Assembly (NCBI RefSeq): GCF_042684585.1
Contig: NZ_JBHULS010000001.1
Span: 248,001 to 312,000, forward strand
Direction of reading: 5' to 3'
From: Algorimicrobium sediminis
Lineage (GTDB): Bacteria; Bacteroidota; Bacteroidia; Flavobacteriales; Flavobacteriaceae
DNA: 64,000 bases
Under the pieces are notes generated by a model. It worked only from the letters and a program-made list of their open reading frames with translations. It ran no database searches and was not told where the DNA came from. Shown piece after piece: positions 37,396 to 46,025 of the stretch (positions within the stretch are counted from its first letter, which is position 1; every line of letters begins with the position of its first letter). The translations under genes and the position numbers were made by a program.

Positions 37396-39597
37396 ATGTC
37401 TGTAAATGAAAAAGCCCTGCACGACGCCTTAAAATCCTATTTTGGATTTGAGGTTTTTAAAGGCCTGCAGGAACCAGTAATTAAAAGCATTTTATCCGGT
37501 AATGATACCTTTGTTATCATGCCCACAGGAGGTGGCAAGTCGTTGTGCTACCAACTACCAGCACTAATGCAAGAGGGTACAGCAATTGTGGTATCGCCAT
37601 TAATAGCGCTAATGAAAAATCAGGTAGACGCTATCAGAAGTGTTTCAGAACAAAACGGGGTAGCCCATGTTTTAAATTCATCTTTAAATAAAACTGAAGT
37701 TAAACAGGTAAAAAACGATATTAAATCTGGTATTACCAAGCTGCTTTATGTGGCTCCAGAGTCGCTTACTAAAGATGAAAATGTTGAATTTTTGCGCAGT
37801 GTAAAAATATCCTTTATGGCCGTGGACGAAGCACATTGCATTAGCGAGTGGGGCCATGATTTCCGACCCGAGTACAGAAACCTAAAACGCATAATAGAAC
37901 GTATAGGCGATAACATTCCAATTATTGGATTAACCGCAACTGCCACCCCCAAAGTACAGGAAGATATTCTTAAAAACCTAAATATTCCAAACGCTAAAAC
38001 CTTTAAAGCGTCCTTCAACAGACCTAATTTATACTACGAAGTTAGGCCTAAAACCAAAAATGTTGATTCTGATATTATCCGATTTGTCAAAAAAAACGAA
38101 GGCAAATCTGGCATTATTTATTGTTTAAGTCGCAAGCGTGTAGAGGAATTAGCACAAACACTGCAAGTAAATGGTATTAAGGCTGTGCCGTATCATGCTG
38201 GATTAGACGCAAAAACACGGGTAAAACATCAGGACATGTTTTTAATGGAAGATGTAGATGTGGTGGTTGCTACCATTGCGTTTGGTATGGGTATCGATAA
38301 GCCCGATGTTCGCTTTGTAATTCATCACGATATTCCTAAAAGTTTGGAGAGTTACTATCAGGAAACTGGACGAGCTGGCAGGGACGGTGGTGAAGGTCAT
38401 TGCTTGGCATTTTATTCCTACAAAGATATTGAGAAACTAGAAAAATTTATGTCTGGCAAGCCCGTAGCAGAACAGGAAATTGGGCATGCACTGTTGCAAG
38501 AAGTGGTTGCTTTTGCCGAAACATCCATCTCCCGGCGTAAATTTATACTTCATTATTTTGGTGAATCGTTTGATTCCGAAACTGGCGAAGGCGCCGATAT
38601 GGACGATAATATGCGGCACCCCAAAAAACAGCATGAAGCTAAAGATAGCGTCCTAACATTGTTAGAAACAGTGTCTAAAACCAATGAAAAATATAAATCT
38701 AAAGATTTGGTTAACGTTCTAATTGGTAAGCCTAACGCACTTATTGTATCGCATAAAACACACGAACAACCGTTTTTTGGAGCGGGTTCTGGAAAAGACG
38801 CTAAATATTGGATGGCTTTAACACGTCAAGCATTGGTGGCTGGTTTCTTAAAAAAGGATATTGAAACCTATGGCGTAATTAAGTTAAAACCGGCGGGATT
38901 AGATTTTTTAGCAAACCCTAAATCCTTTATGATGACCGAGGATCATTCCTTTAGCGAGGAGGCAGACGACGCTATTGTTACTGCTGCAAAAGGTGGTGGC
39001 GCTGTAGCCGATGCTACCCTTATGCGCATGCTTAAAGATTTACGGAAACGCAATGCCAAACGTTTGGGTGTACCACCGTTTGTTATTTTTCAAGATCCTT
39101 CTCTGGAAGATATGGCTTTAAAATATCCTATTAATTTAGAAGAGTTAAGCTACGTACACGGAGTTGGCGACGGAAAAGCCAAAAAATATGGTAAAGATTT
39201 TGTAGAGCTTATAGCTACCTACGTATCGGAAAACGACATTGTACGCCCAGACGATTTAGTGGTAAAATCTACGGGAACAAATTCTTCCTTAAAACTTTAC
39301 ATCATTCAAAATATTGATAGAAAACTGCCGCTAGACGATATCGCCTCTGCCAAAGGCATGTCTATGTCCGAATTTATAAAAGCCATGGAAGCTATTGTTT
39401 ATTCGGGTACCAAACTAAATATAGATTACTGGATTCAGGATATTTTGGATGAAGACCAGCAAGAGGAGATTCACGATTATTTCATGGAATCTGAAACCGA
39501 CAAAATAGATGTTGCTATTGATGAGTTTGATGGAGAATACGACGACGAGGAATTGCGTTTGTATCGCATAAAATTTATTAGTGAAGTGGCTAATTAA
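37396..39597 (+). CDS. recQ: ATP-dependent DNA helicase RecQ
   Basis: 733 residues. Helicase motifs in order: TGGGKSLCYQLP (Walker A, about residues 47-58), DEAHC with ISEWGHDFRPEY, LTATATP, AFGMGIDKPDVRFVIHHD and QETGRAGRDG. The RecQ C-terminal zinc/winged-helix region and an HRDC-like domain (LRKRNAKRLGVPPFVIFQD) follow, and there is a last helix-turn-helix part with acidic tail. It unwinds 3' overhang and forked DNA in recombination and repair. The length is typical of Bacteroidota RecQ, which is longer than the E. coli enzyme. Confidence 0.95.
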   Translation: MSVNEKALHDALKSYFGFEVFKGLQEPVIKSILSGNDTFVIMPTGGGKSLCYQLPALMQEGTAIVVSPLIALMKNQVDAIRSVSEQNGVAHVLNSSLNKTEVKQVKNDIKSGITKLLYVAPESLTKDENVEFLRSVKISFMAVDEAHCISEWGHDFRPEYRNLKRIIERIGDNIPIIGLTATATPKVQEDILKNLNIPNAKTFKASFNRPNLYYEVRPKTKNVDSDIIRFVKKNEGKSGIIYCLSRKRVEELAQTLQVNGIKAVPYHAGLDAKTRVKHQDMFLMEDVDVVVATIAFGMGIDKPDVRFVIHHDIPKSLESYYQETGRAGRDGGEGHCLAFYSYKDIEKLEKFMSGKPVAEQEIGHALLQEVVAFAETSISRRKFILHYFGESFDSETGEGADMDDNMRHPKKQHEAKDSVLTLLETVSKTNEKYKSKDLVNVLIGKPNALIVSHKTHEQPFFGAGSGKDAKYWMALTRQALVAGFLKKDIETYGVIKLKPAGLDFLANPKSFMMTEDHSFSEEADDAIVTAAKGGGAVADATLMRMLKDLRKRNAKRLGVPPFVIFQDPSLEDMALKYPINLEELSYVHGVGDGKAKKYGKDFVELIATYVSENDIVRPDDLVVKSTGTNSSLKLYIIQNIDRKLPLDDIASAKGMSMSEFIKAMEAIVYSGTKLNIDYWIQDILDEDQQEEIHDYFMESETDKIDVAIDEFDGEYDDEELRLYRIKFISEVAN

Positions 39598-39629
39598 AAT
39601 ATAGCTTGACCGAAACCCTAAAAGGTTAC

Positions 39630-39650
39630 AAAGCCTATGTATGGCTTTTA
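39630..39650 (+). terminator. Weak hairpin after recQ
   Basis: AAAGCC, seven-base loop, GGCTTTT, 33 bases after the recQ stop. The stem is only six pairs and the T-run is short, so this is a possible rather than a firm terminator. Confidence 0.3.
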
Positions 39651-39773
39651 AAAAGTATTCAATTACTTCTTATGTTAGGTGTTTCTATAAGTGGCAAATA
39701 ATAACGAACCGTATGTAAAGCGTCAGCCGGCCTTAAGCTGTTAGCAAAAAAGCATACTTTCGTTCCAATTTTA

Positions 39774-39781
39774 TATATTTG
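39774..39781 (+). promoter_or_regulatory. -7 box upstream of the peptidyl-prolyl isomerase gene
   Basis: TATATTTG matches the Bacteroidota TAnnTTTG -7 consensus, 24 bases before the ATG at 39806. No clean -33 TTTG or TTG was found at the usual spacing, which lowers confidence. Confidence 0.4.
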
Positions 39782-39805
39782 CCACTTATTTTTAAAAAAG
39801 ATATC

Positions 39806-40738
39806 ATGCAAGACGGATTATACGCAAAATTTCACACCAATAAAGGCAATATTTTAGTTGCTTTAGAATACAAAAAAACACCAGGAACAGTTGGAAACTT
39901 CGTAGCACTAGCGGAAGGCAATCTTGAAAATTCAGTAAAAAAACAAGGCACACCATATTACGATGGTCTTAAGTTTCACCGAGTAATTCCAGATTTCATG
40001 ATTCAAGGTGGTTGTCCATTAGGCACGGGCACCGGGAATCCTGGCTACAAATTTGATGATGAGTTTCACCCCGATTTAAAACACGACGGACCAGGAATTT
40101 TATCTATGGCCAATGCTGGACCAGGCACCAATGGCAGTCAGTTTTTTATAACACATGTAGAAACGCCTTGGTTGGACGGCAATCATACTGTTTTTGGTAA
40201 AGTAACAGAAGGGCAAGAGGTTGTGGACGCAATAGCACAAGGCGATACATTAGATACGTTAGAAATTATTCGTGTAGGTGCTGAAGCAGAAAACTTTAAC
40301 GCTGTTGAAGCTTTTAGAACCTTTGAAGGTGCGCGCGAAAAAAGACTAGCAGAAGAAAAAGCAGCAAGCGAAGCCGAATTGGATAAATTAGCCGCTGGTT
40401 TTGATAAAACAGCAAGTGGATTGCGCTATAAAATATTGCAAAAAGGTACAGGTGCTCAAGCCAAAAAAGGCCAAACGGTGTCGGTTCATTACAAAGGACA
40501 ACTGGCAGACGGAACTGTTTTCGATTCCTCCTATAAGCGCAAGGAACCATTAGAATTCCAAGTTGGCGTAGGGCAAGTTATTGCAGGATGGGACGAAGGA
40601 ATTTGCTTATTGCAGGTTGGCGATAAAGCACGATTGGTTATTCCTAGTCATTTAGGTTACGGCTCTCGCGGCGCTGGTGGTATTATTCCAGCAGATGCTA
40701 CACTAATTTTTGATGTAGAATTGGTAGCCACTAAATAA
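39806..40738 (+). CDS. Cyclophilin-FKBP fusion peptidyl-prolyl isomerase
   Basis: 310 residues from ATG 39806 (MQDGLYAKFHTNKG); an upstream TTG at 39779 is rejected because it would lie inside the -7 box. Residues about 5-165 are a cyclophilin: FHRVIPDFMIQGG, GPGTNGSQFFIT and LDGNHTVFGKV. A charged helical linker follows (about 175-205). Residues about 215-310 are an FKBP domain: VSVHYKGQLADGTVFDSSY, VIAGWDEG and IPSHLGYGSRGAGGIIPADA. No signal peptide is seen, so it is probably cytoplasmic. Two unrelated prolyl isomerase folds in one chain suggest a combined folding factor. A strong terminator follows. Confidence 0.92.
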   Translation: MQDGLYAKFHTNKGNILVALEYKKTPGTVGNFVALAEGNLENSVKKQGTPYYDGLKFHRVIPDFMIQGGCPLGTGTGNPGYKFDDEFHPDLKHDGPGILSMANAGPGTNGSQFFITHVETPWLDGNHTVFGKVTEGQEVVDAIAQGDTLDTLEIIRVGAEAENFNAVEAFRTFEGAREKRLAEEKAASEAELDKLAAGFDKTASGLRYKILQKGTGAQAKKGQTVSVHYKGQLADGTVFDSSYKRKEPLEFQVGVGQVIAGWDEGICLLQVGDKARLVIPSHLGYGSRGAGGIIPADATLIFDVELVATK

Positions 40739-40763
40739 ACGGTACTACAATTACGAAATATTT

Positions 40764-40789
40764 AAAAAGCTACCATGAGGTAGCTTTTT
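40764..40789. terminator. Bidirectional intrinsic terminator
   Basis: Perfect 11-pair stem AAAAAGCTACC, loop ATGA, GGTAGCTTTTT. It lies between the convergent isomerase gene (+) and thioredoxin-fold gene (-) and has U-tracts in both directions. Confidence 0.9.
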
Positions 40790-40792
40790 TTA

Positions 40793-41359
40793 TTATGGCC
40801 TGCTTTGTTTCCATTTTATATTGCAGCCAATACTGGGTTTTTGTTCGGTTAGGTTTTCTTTATTTTCAATAAGGCAGTTTAAAGCATGTCGGATATCGGA
40901 ACCTGTAACAGGTATGTCGTTTCCCGGGCGCGAATTGTCCAACTGGCCGCGGTAGCTTAATTGCAATTTACTATTAAACACATAAAAATCTGGTGTGCAA
41001 GCAGCTTGATAGGCTTTTGCTACAGTTTGAGTGTCGTCATACAAGTACGGAAATGTGTACCCTTCCACAATAGCTGTTTGCTTCATTTTATCTGGTGCAT
41101 CTTGGGGATAATGTTCCACATCATTACTAGATATGGCTATAAAATTAACACCTGCTGCCTGATAGTCTTTAGCTAATTTAACAAGTTCTGCATTTACGTG
41201 TTTTACAAACGGACAGTGATTGCAAATAAACATGATTACGGTAGCACGGGTACCTTTTGCTTCCTGAAGACTAATGGTTTTTCCCGTTAGGCTATCTGTT
41301 AAACTAAAGTTAGGAGCTACCGTGCCTAAAGGTAGCATATTAGAAGGTGTTTGTGCCAT
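40793..41359 (-). CDS. Thioredoxin-fold, peroxiredoxin-like protein (AhpC/TSA-type)
   Basis: 188 residues from the ATG at 41357-41359 (MAQTPSNMLPLG); a start nine codons upstream is possible. APNFSLTDSLTG is the usual start of peroxiredoxin-like domains, and VIMFICNHCPFVKHV carries a CxxC pair (CNHC). TPDFYVFNSKLQLSYRGQLD is the cis-Pro region. This subgroup (often called PRX_like1) has no proven peroxidase role to my knowledge. There is no signal peptide. A perfect palindrome lies 29 bases upstream. Confidence 0.82.
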   Translation of the reverse strand: MAQTPSNMLPLGTVAPNFSLTDSLTGKTISLQEAKGTRATVIMFICNHCPFVKHVNAELVKLAKDYQAAGVNFIAISSNDVEHYPQDAPDKMKQTAIVEGYTFPYLYDDTQTVAKAYQAACTPDFYVFNSKLQLSYRGQLDNSRPGNDIPVTGSDIRHALNCLIENKENLTEQKPSIGCNIKWKQSRP

Positions 41360-41387
41360 GTTGTTTTTAAAAATCAAGGTAAACAAT

Positions 41388-41406
41388 AATTGTAAGTTTT
41401 ACAATT
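41388..41406. promoter_or_regulatory. Perfect palindrome, candidate operator
   Basis: AATTGTAA, GTT, TTACAATT: an exact 8-bp inverted repeat with a 3-base spacer. It lies in the 212-base divergent gap, 29 bases upstream of the thioredoxin-fold gene start and 166 bases before the symporter gene. Its size and symmetry fit a dimeric repressor site; the regulator is unknown. Confidence 0.45.
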
Positions 41407-41571
41407 GGTTTTGTGGTTTTTGAGAAGTTTTATATCATGTCCTTCCGCACAACCTGAAAAATCTGCTGCTTTCCGAGTTGGAAAAAGCTAACTAATTTTA
41501 TACAGATATCATTGGCTATTTTAAATTTTTGTAGCATCTTACAGCGTAATTTTTAGGATAGGTTTTTTTAT

Positions 41572-42485
41572 ATGCAGGAACTAGACAGGATTCAAATTCA
41601 TTTCGATTCTAATAATTTATGGGTTTTAAATACTGCTCTAGCCATTGTTATGTTTGGTGTAGCTTTAGGAATAACCACCAACGATTTTAAACAAATAATT
41701 AAAAAACCCAAGTTGGTTTTTGTTGGTGTTCTTTCGCAGTTTATATTATTACCTTTTTTAACCTATTTATTTGTTTTAGTTAGCAATCCGCAGCCCAGTA
41801 TAGCACTGGGTATGATTATGGTTGCGGCATGTCCGGGTGGCAATATTTCAAACTTTATAACCCATTTGGCGCAAGGAAATACCGCACTTTCTGTAAGTCT
41901 TACAGCAATATCCTCTGTTTTGGCCATTGTAATGACGCCGCTAAACTTCGAGTTTTATGCGGGACAATACCCGCCAACAGCGGCCTTGCTAGAACAGGTT
42001 TCGTTGCAACCGGCAGATATTATTAGTGTAATAATGCTTATTTTGGGTATACCCTTGGTGTTAGGAATGTTTGTGCGCAGCCAATTTCCTAATGTGGCTA
42101 TAACCCTTGCAGCGTGGTTAAAACAGTGTCTGTAGTGGTTTTTATAGGTATTGTAATAATTGCTTTGCTGAATAATTTACAGTCTTTTTCAGAATTTATT
42201 CAGTACGTGCTACTACTAGGTATTACACATAATATTTTAGCTTTGGCATTAGGATTCTTGGTAGCCAAAGGTTTTAAACTGTCTGTTAAAAACACGAAAA
42301 CCATAAGCATTGAAACGGGTATACAAAATTCAGGAATTGGCTTACTACTTATTTTTACTTTTTTTAACGGATTAGGAGGTATGGCACTTATGGCTGCTTT
42401 TTGGGGCGTTTGGCACATTGTTTCTGGATTATTGTTGGCTTATTTTTGGTCTGCTAAATCTGTTTTAAAAACACAGCAATCTTGA
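41572..42485 (+). pseudogene. Bile acid:sodium symporter family (BASS) transporter, frameshifted
   Basis: Two frames join into one transporter. The first (41572-42135) carries VMFGVALGITTNDFKQI and the membrane motif ACPGGNISNFITHLAQGN, characteristic of BASS/SBF transporters. The second (frame of 42114-42485) carries the remaining helices with TISIETGIQNSGIGLLLI, the second conserved motif. The break is near 42119-42125 at TTAAAAC; adding one A restores WLKTVSVVVF. All family motifs are present, so the lesion is recent or is an assembly error in an A-run. If real, the protein loses its last three or so helices. It is followed at once by an acyltransferase gene. Confidence 0.82.
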
Positions 42486-43516
42486 AAAAAGTTTGGCTAT
42501 ATAGTGTTAGAGCCTACATAAAGCTAGGCCTGTTTTTTTACTACAAACGCGTTCGTGTTGCGTTTAAAACGCCACTGTCATCTAACGAGGCTATTTTGTT
42601 TGTAGCTAATCACAACAATGCGCTTATGGATGCGCTTTTAATAGCGGTACATTCGGGAAGATTTTCTTATTTCTTAACGCGAGCAAGTGTTTTTCAGAAA
42701 CCCATGATACGGGCTATATTAAGCAGTTTAAATATGTTACCCGTTTATAGGGTGCGCGATGGCTGGACAACCATAACAAATAACAAGCAGGTATTTTTTG
42801 AGTGTAGTAAAATTTTAGGAAGAGGTGATACAGTGGTTATTTTTCCAGAAGGCAATCATCATATTAATAGAACCGTAAGACCAGTAAGTAAAGGGTTTAC
42901 GCGCGTTGTTTGGGAAACCTTAAAACACAATCCTAATTGTAATTTAAAAATAGTACCCATTGGATTAAATTATGAACAGGCCACAGATTGTGCTAATTCG
43001 GTATTTATTAATTTTGGTACAGCTATAAAAGCCCAAGCGTATACTGCTGAAAATATTACTAATGCTACAAAGCTTTTAAAAACAGATGTTTGGCATGCGT
43101 TAAGCCGACTTACAACCCATATTCCAGCAGCGCAATACCAGCAAACAGCCACGAAGTTACAGGCATTGGGAGCTAATTTTTTATATCCGAGTGCCGTAAA
43201 TAGTTGTATGGCGTCTAACTTTGAAAAGTGCCACTTTCCATACCAAGCCAAAAGTCCGTTGTTATTAAAAAGGCTGTTTAAATTTTTAATGATTCTGTTA
43301 CTTTTAGGGCCTTATATGATATGGAAATTATTAGTGAGTCCGCGTATAAAGGATGCCGCATTTAAAGCCACTTTTCGCTTTGCAATAGCTATTGGTTTGG
43401 TGCCAATTTGGCTTGCTTTGGTAGCTATTTTTTTAATGCTAACTTTTAGCGGTGGTATTGCTGTAATGTACTTGGTAGCTGTTATTATAGCCAGTATGTT
43501 GGCTATTAAACTATAA
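42482..43516 (+). CDS. PlsC-type 1-acyl-glycerol-3-phosphate acyltransferase homologue
   Basis: 344 residues, TTG start overlapping the upstream stop (TTGA). The catalytic block is VANHNNALMDALLI, the NHxNxLxD form seen in Bacteroidota members, where His and Asp are the acyltransfer pair. NMLPVYRVRDG and IFPEGNHH are the next conserved motifs. Three C-terminal membrane segments (FLMILLLLGPYMIW and two more) extend it beyond a minimal PlsC. It probably acylates a lysophospholipid; the exact substrate is uncertain. Confidence 0.83.
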   Translation: MKKVWLYSVRAYIKLGLFFYYKRVRVAFKTPLSSNEAILFVANHNNALMDALLIAVHSGRFSYFLTRASVFQKPMIRAILSSLNMLPVYRVRDGWTTITNNKQVFFECSKILGRGDTVVIFPEGNHHINRTVRPVSKGFTRVVWETLKHNPNCNLKIVPIGLNYEQATDCANSVFINFGTAIKAQAYTAENITNATKLLKTDVWHALSRLTTHIPAAQYQQTATKLQALGANFLYPSAVNSCMASNFEKCHFPYQAKSPLLLKRLFKFLMILLLLGPYMIWKLLVSPRIKDAAFKATFRFAIAIGLVPIWLALVAIFLMLTFSGGIAVMYLVAVIIASMLAIKL

Positions 43517-43518
43517 AA

Positions 43519-43548
43519 AAAAGCTACTTCAAAAATGAGGTAGCTTTT
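43519..43548. terminator. Bidirectional intrinsic terminator
   Basis: AAAAGCTACTTC, loop AAAAAT, GAGGTAGCTTTT: a 12-pair stem with one T-G pair, between convergent genes. Its core (AAAAGCTAC / GTAGCTTTT) is the same as that of the terminator at 40764-40789. Confidence 0.85.
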
Positions 43549-43566
43549 ATGGTTTTTATGTGCTTC

Positions 43567-43956
43567 TTAAATATCGTCGAAATCTATATCTGTAAAACGT
43601 TCGGCAGATTTCGACTCAGTTCCACTTTGTACACTATCCGGAGCATCTGTAAATTCTTTTTTGAAATCTTTTTGATGTCGTTCACTAATAACTTCATCGC
43701 CTTTTTCGTTAATAATGAAATCTGTCATTTCGTTTAAAATGCTACTAAATTCCGAGAAATCTTCTTTGTACAGATAAATTTTGTGTTTTTTATAATGGAA
43801 AGAGCCATCGTCATTAGTAAACTTTTTGCTTTCGGTAATAGTCAGGTAATAATCGCCTGCTTTTGTGGATCTTACATCAAAAAAATAGGTACGTCTACCG
43901 GCTCTTAATACTTTAGAAAAAATTTCTTCTTTCTCCATCATGCCATTGTTATCCAT
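43567..43956 (-). CDS. DUF3276, PUR-family nucleic-acid-binding protein
   Basis: 129 residues. EEIFSKVLRAGRRTYFFDVR and DYYLTITESKKF are the repeat core of the PUR-like domain; bacterial members form dimers that bind single-stranded DNA or RNA. The C-terminal third is acidic and probably disordered. ATG choices at 43956 or five or six codons later are equally good. It stands alone, followed by a shared terminator. The cellular role in Bacteroidota is not settled. Confidence 0.87.
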   Translation of the reverse strand: MDNNGMMEKEEIFSKVLRAGRRTYFFDVRSTKAGDYYLTITESKKFTNDDGSFHYKKHKIYLYKEDFSEFSSILNEMTDFIINEKGDEVISERHQKDFKKEFTDAPDSVQSGTESKSAERFTDIDFDDI

Positions 43957-44127
43957 AGTTCTTAATAAATTATAAAAAAGGTACGTAATAGGTTTTTCAA
44001 AAATCTAAAAAAAACAGATAGTAAGCAACAAATTATGAGTTTTCTTTTGGGTTGGCTTTGCAACAATTAGTGTATTTAGTTATGCTGCGCATTATAACGG
44101 TTATTTCCAGTGTTTTTTATGCGTAAT

Positions 44128-45885
44128 TTAGGCTTGTTCAGATTCACTTAATTGTTTTAAATACAAATTTTTGTAGTAACCGTCGGTATTTATTAATGTA
44201 TCGTGTGTTCCCATTTGTTGGATGCTACCGCCCTCTAAAATCATAATTTTATCGGCATTTTTGGCTGCAGAAATCCGGTGGCTTACAATAATTGTTGTTT
44301 TGCCTTCGGTAATAATTTTTAAGTTGTTCAAAATTTTCTCTTCGGTTTCGGTATCTACGGCAGATAGACAATCGTCAAATAATAGTATTTGCGGATTTTT
44401 TATAATAGCTCTCGCTATAGATACGCGCTGTTTTTGACCTCCGGAAAGGGTAATGCCCCGTTCGCCTAACATGGTGTGGTAGCCTTTGTTAAAATTAATG
44501 ATGTTTTCATGAACTTCGGCATATTTAGCAGCTTGTATTACTTGCGCTTCGGTAGCCTCTTCTTTGCCAAATTTTATGTTGTTGTTTATGGTGTCTGAAA
44601 ACAAAAAGGCGTCCTGCGGAACATAGCCAATGGCATCGCGTAGGCTTGACAAATTTAAGGTGTTTATAGGGTTATTGTCTATTAAAATTTGTCCGTTTTG
44701 GACGTCGTATAACCTGCCAATTAAATCTAAAATAGTAGATTTACCAGATCCCGTTTTGCCAATTATAGCAAGTGTTTCACCTTTTTTTATTTCAAACGAA
44801 ACGTTTTTTAAGGCCTGTATATTTGTGTCATCGTAAGTAAAAGAAACCTTTTTAAAGCTTATGTTACCAGAAATTTTAGAAGGTTCACTAGCGGTGTTCT
44901 CTATTTCTGGAGTTACTTGTAAAAATTCGTTTATGCGCTTTTGCGATGCCGCAGCGGTTTGCACAATAGAGGTTACCCAACCCACGGTAGCTACTGGCCA
45001 AGTTAGCATATTAACGTAAATAATGAACTTGCTTATAACACCCAAACTAATTTCGCCAGCAATGTACTGAAGACCGCCAATATAAATTACAATTAGGTTG
45101 CTTAAACCAATAAGTAAAATCATCATAGGGTAAAAAAAGGCATTTACCCGAACTAAATCCAGTTGTTTTTCGCGACTTTGCGTTGCCAGTGTATCAAACT
45201 CTTGCGCCGTTTGTGATTCCAAGCCGTAAGACTTTATAATGGCAATACCCGAGAAATTTTCTTGAGTAAACGATGATAGGCGCGATAAATACTGTTGCAC
45301 TACCGTACTGCGTTTATGAATTACCTTACTTAGCTTGTAAATAATAATAGATAAAATAGGTAGTGGTATAACCGTGTATAGCGTAAGTAAAGGCGCTTGC
45401 TGGTACATAGATGATATAGCAATAATAAACAACGTTATGGTGTTTATACTATACATAATGGCAGGCCCGGCATACATACGCACACTATTTACATCCTCGC
45501 TAATACGATTCATTAAATCGCCGGTTCTATTTTTCTTATAAAAATTTAAAGAGAGTCTTTGGTACTGCTGGTAAATGTCATTTTTTAGGTCGAATTCAAT
45601 ATAGCGCGACACGTTTATAATGGTTTGTCGCATAAAAAACGTTAAAATACCCGTTATAATGGCAGCACCAATAATGAGTGCAATATTTAGTAGTAACTTT
45701 TGTTTAACCACATCAATTTCGGTAATAGTACCTTTGCGGTAGCTATCTACAACATCTATAGATGCACCAATAAGCTCGGGCGTAAAAAGCAAGAAAATTT
45801 TGGAAACAATGGTAATTACAATACCAATAATTATTTTCCATTTATACTTTTTAAAGTACTTATTTAACGTTTTTAATTCTTTCAT
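44128..45885 (-). CDS. ABC exporter, fused permease-ATPase (MsbA/multidrug type)
   Basis: 585 residues. Six membrane segments form an exporter-type transmembrane domain (residues about 1-315). The nucleotide-binding domain has Walker A IIGKTGSGKSTI (about 370), Q-loop YVPQDAFLFSDTI, signature ITLSGGQKQRVSIARA, Walker B ILLFDDCLSAVD and H-loop IIVSHRI. The Asp-Asp at the Walker B end replaces the usual Asp-Glu, so this site may be catalytically degenerate and the protein may work as part of a heterodimer. The substrate is unknown; no partner ABC gene is adjacent in the window. Confidence 0.9.
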   Translation of the reverse strand: MKELKTLNKYFKKYKWKIIIGIVITIVSKIFLLFTPELIGASIDVVDSYRKGTITEIDVVKQKLLLNIALIIGAAIITGILTFFMRQTIINVSRYIEFDLKNDIYQQYQRLSLNFYKKNRTGDLMNRISEDVNSVRMYAGPAIMYSINTITLFIIAISSMYQQAPLLTLYTVIPLPILSIIIYKLSKVIHKRSTVVQQYLSRLSSFTQENFSGIAIIKSYGLESQTAQEFDTLATQSREKQLDLVRVNAFFYPMMILLIGLSNLIVIYIGGLQYIAGEISLGVISKFIIYVNMLTWPVATVGWVTSIVQTAAASQKRINEFLQVTPEIENTASEPSKISGNISFKKVSFTYDDTNIQALKNVSFEIKKGETLAIIGKTGSGKSTILDLIGRLYDVQNGQILIDNNPINTLNLSSLRDAIGYVPQDAFLFSDTINNNIKFGKEEATEAQVIQAAKYAEVHENIINFNKGYHTMLGERGITLSGGQKQRVSIARAIIKNPQILLFDDCLSAVDTETEEKILNNLKIITEGKTTIIVSHRISAAKNADKIMILEGGSIQQMGTHDTLINTDGYYKNLYLKQLSESEQA

Positions 45886-45941
45886 TAACTAGCTAGTATT
45901 GGCCAAAGTTTTTACAAATTCTTAAATTCATATTATTTATG

Positions 45942-45972
45942 TTGTTTAAACATTAATAATCACTTAATTTTG
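45942..45972 (+). promoter_or_regulatory. Promoter upstream of leucine dehydrogenase
   Basis: TTG (45942-45944), 20-base spacer, TAATTTTG (45965-45972), matching the Bacteroidota -33/-7 pattern. The gene ATG is 53 bases downstream of the -7 box. Confidence 0.5.
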
Positions 45973-46025
45973 CACGTTGTTTTTACAAATAGTACAAAAC
46001 GCAATAACTTTAAATTATAACTAAT

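Noticed and set aside
41572..42485. Programmed -1 frameshift in the BASS transporter
   Set aside because: The heptamer does not fit an X-XXY-YYZ slippery site (the first codon would re-pair badly), and no downstream structure was evident.
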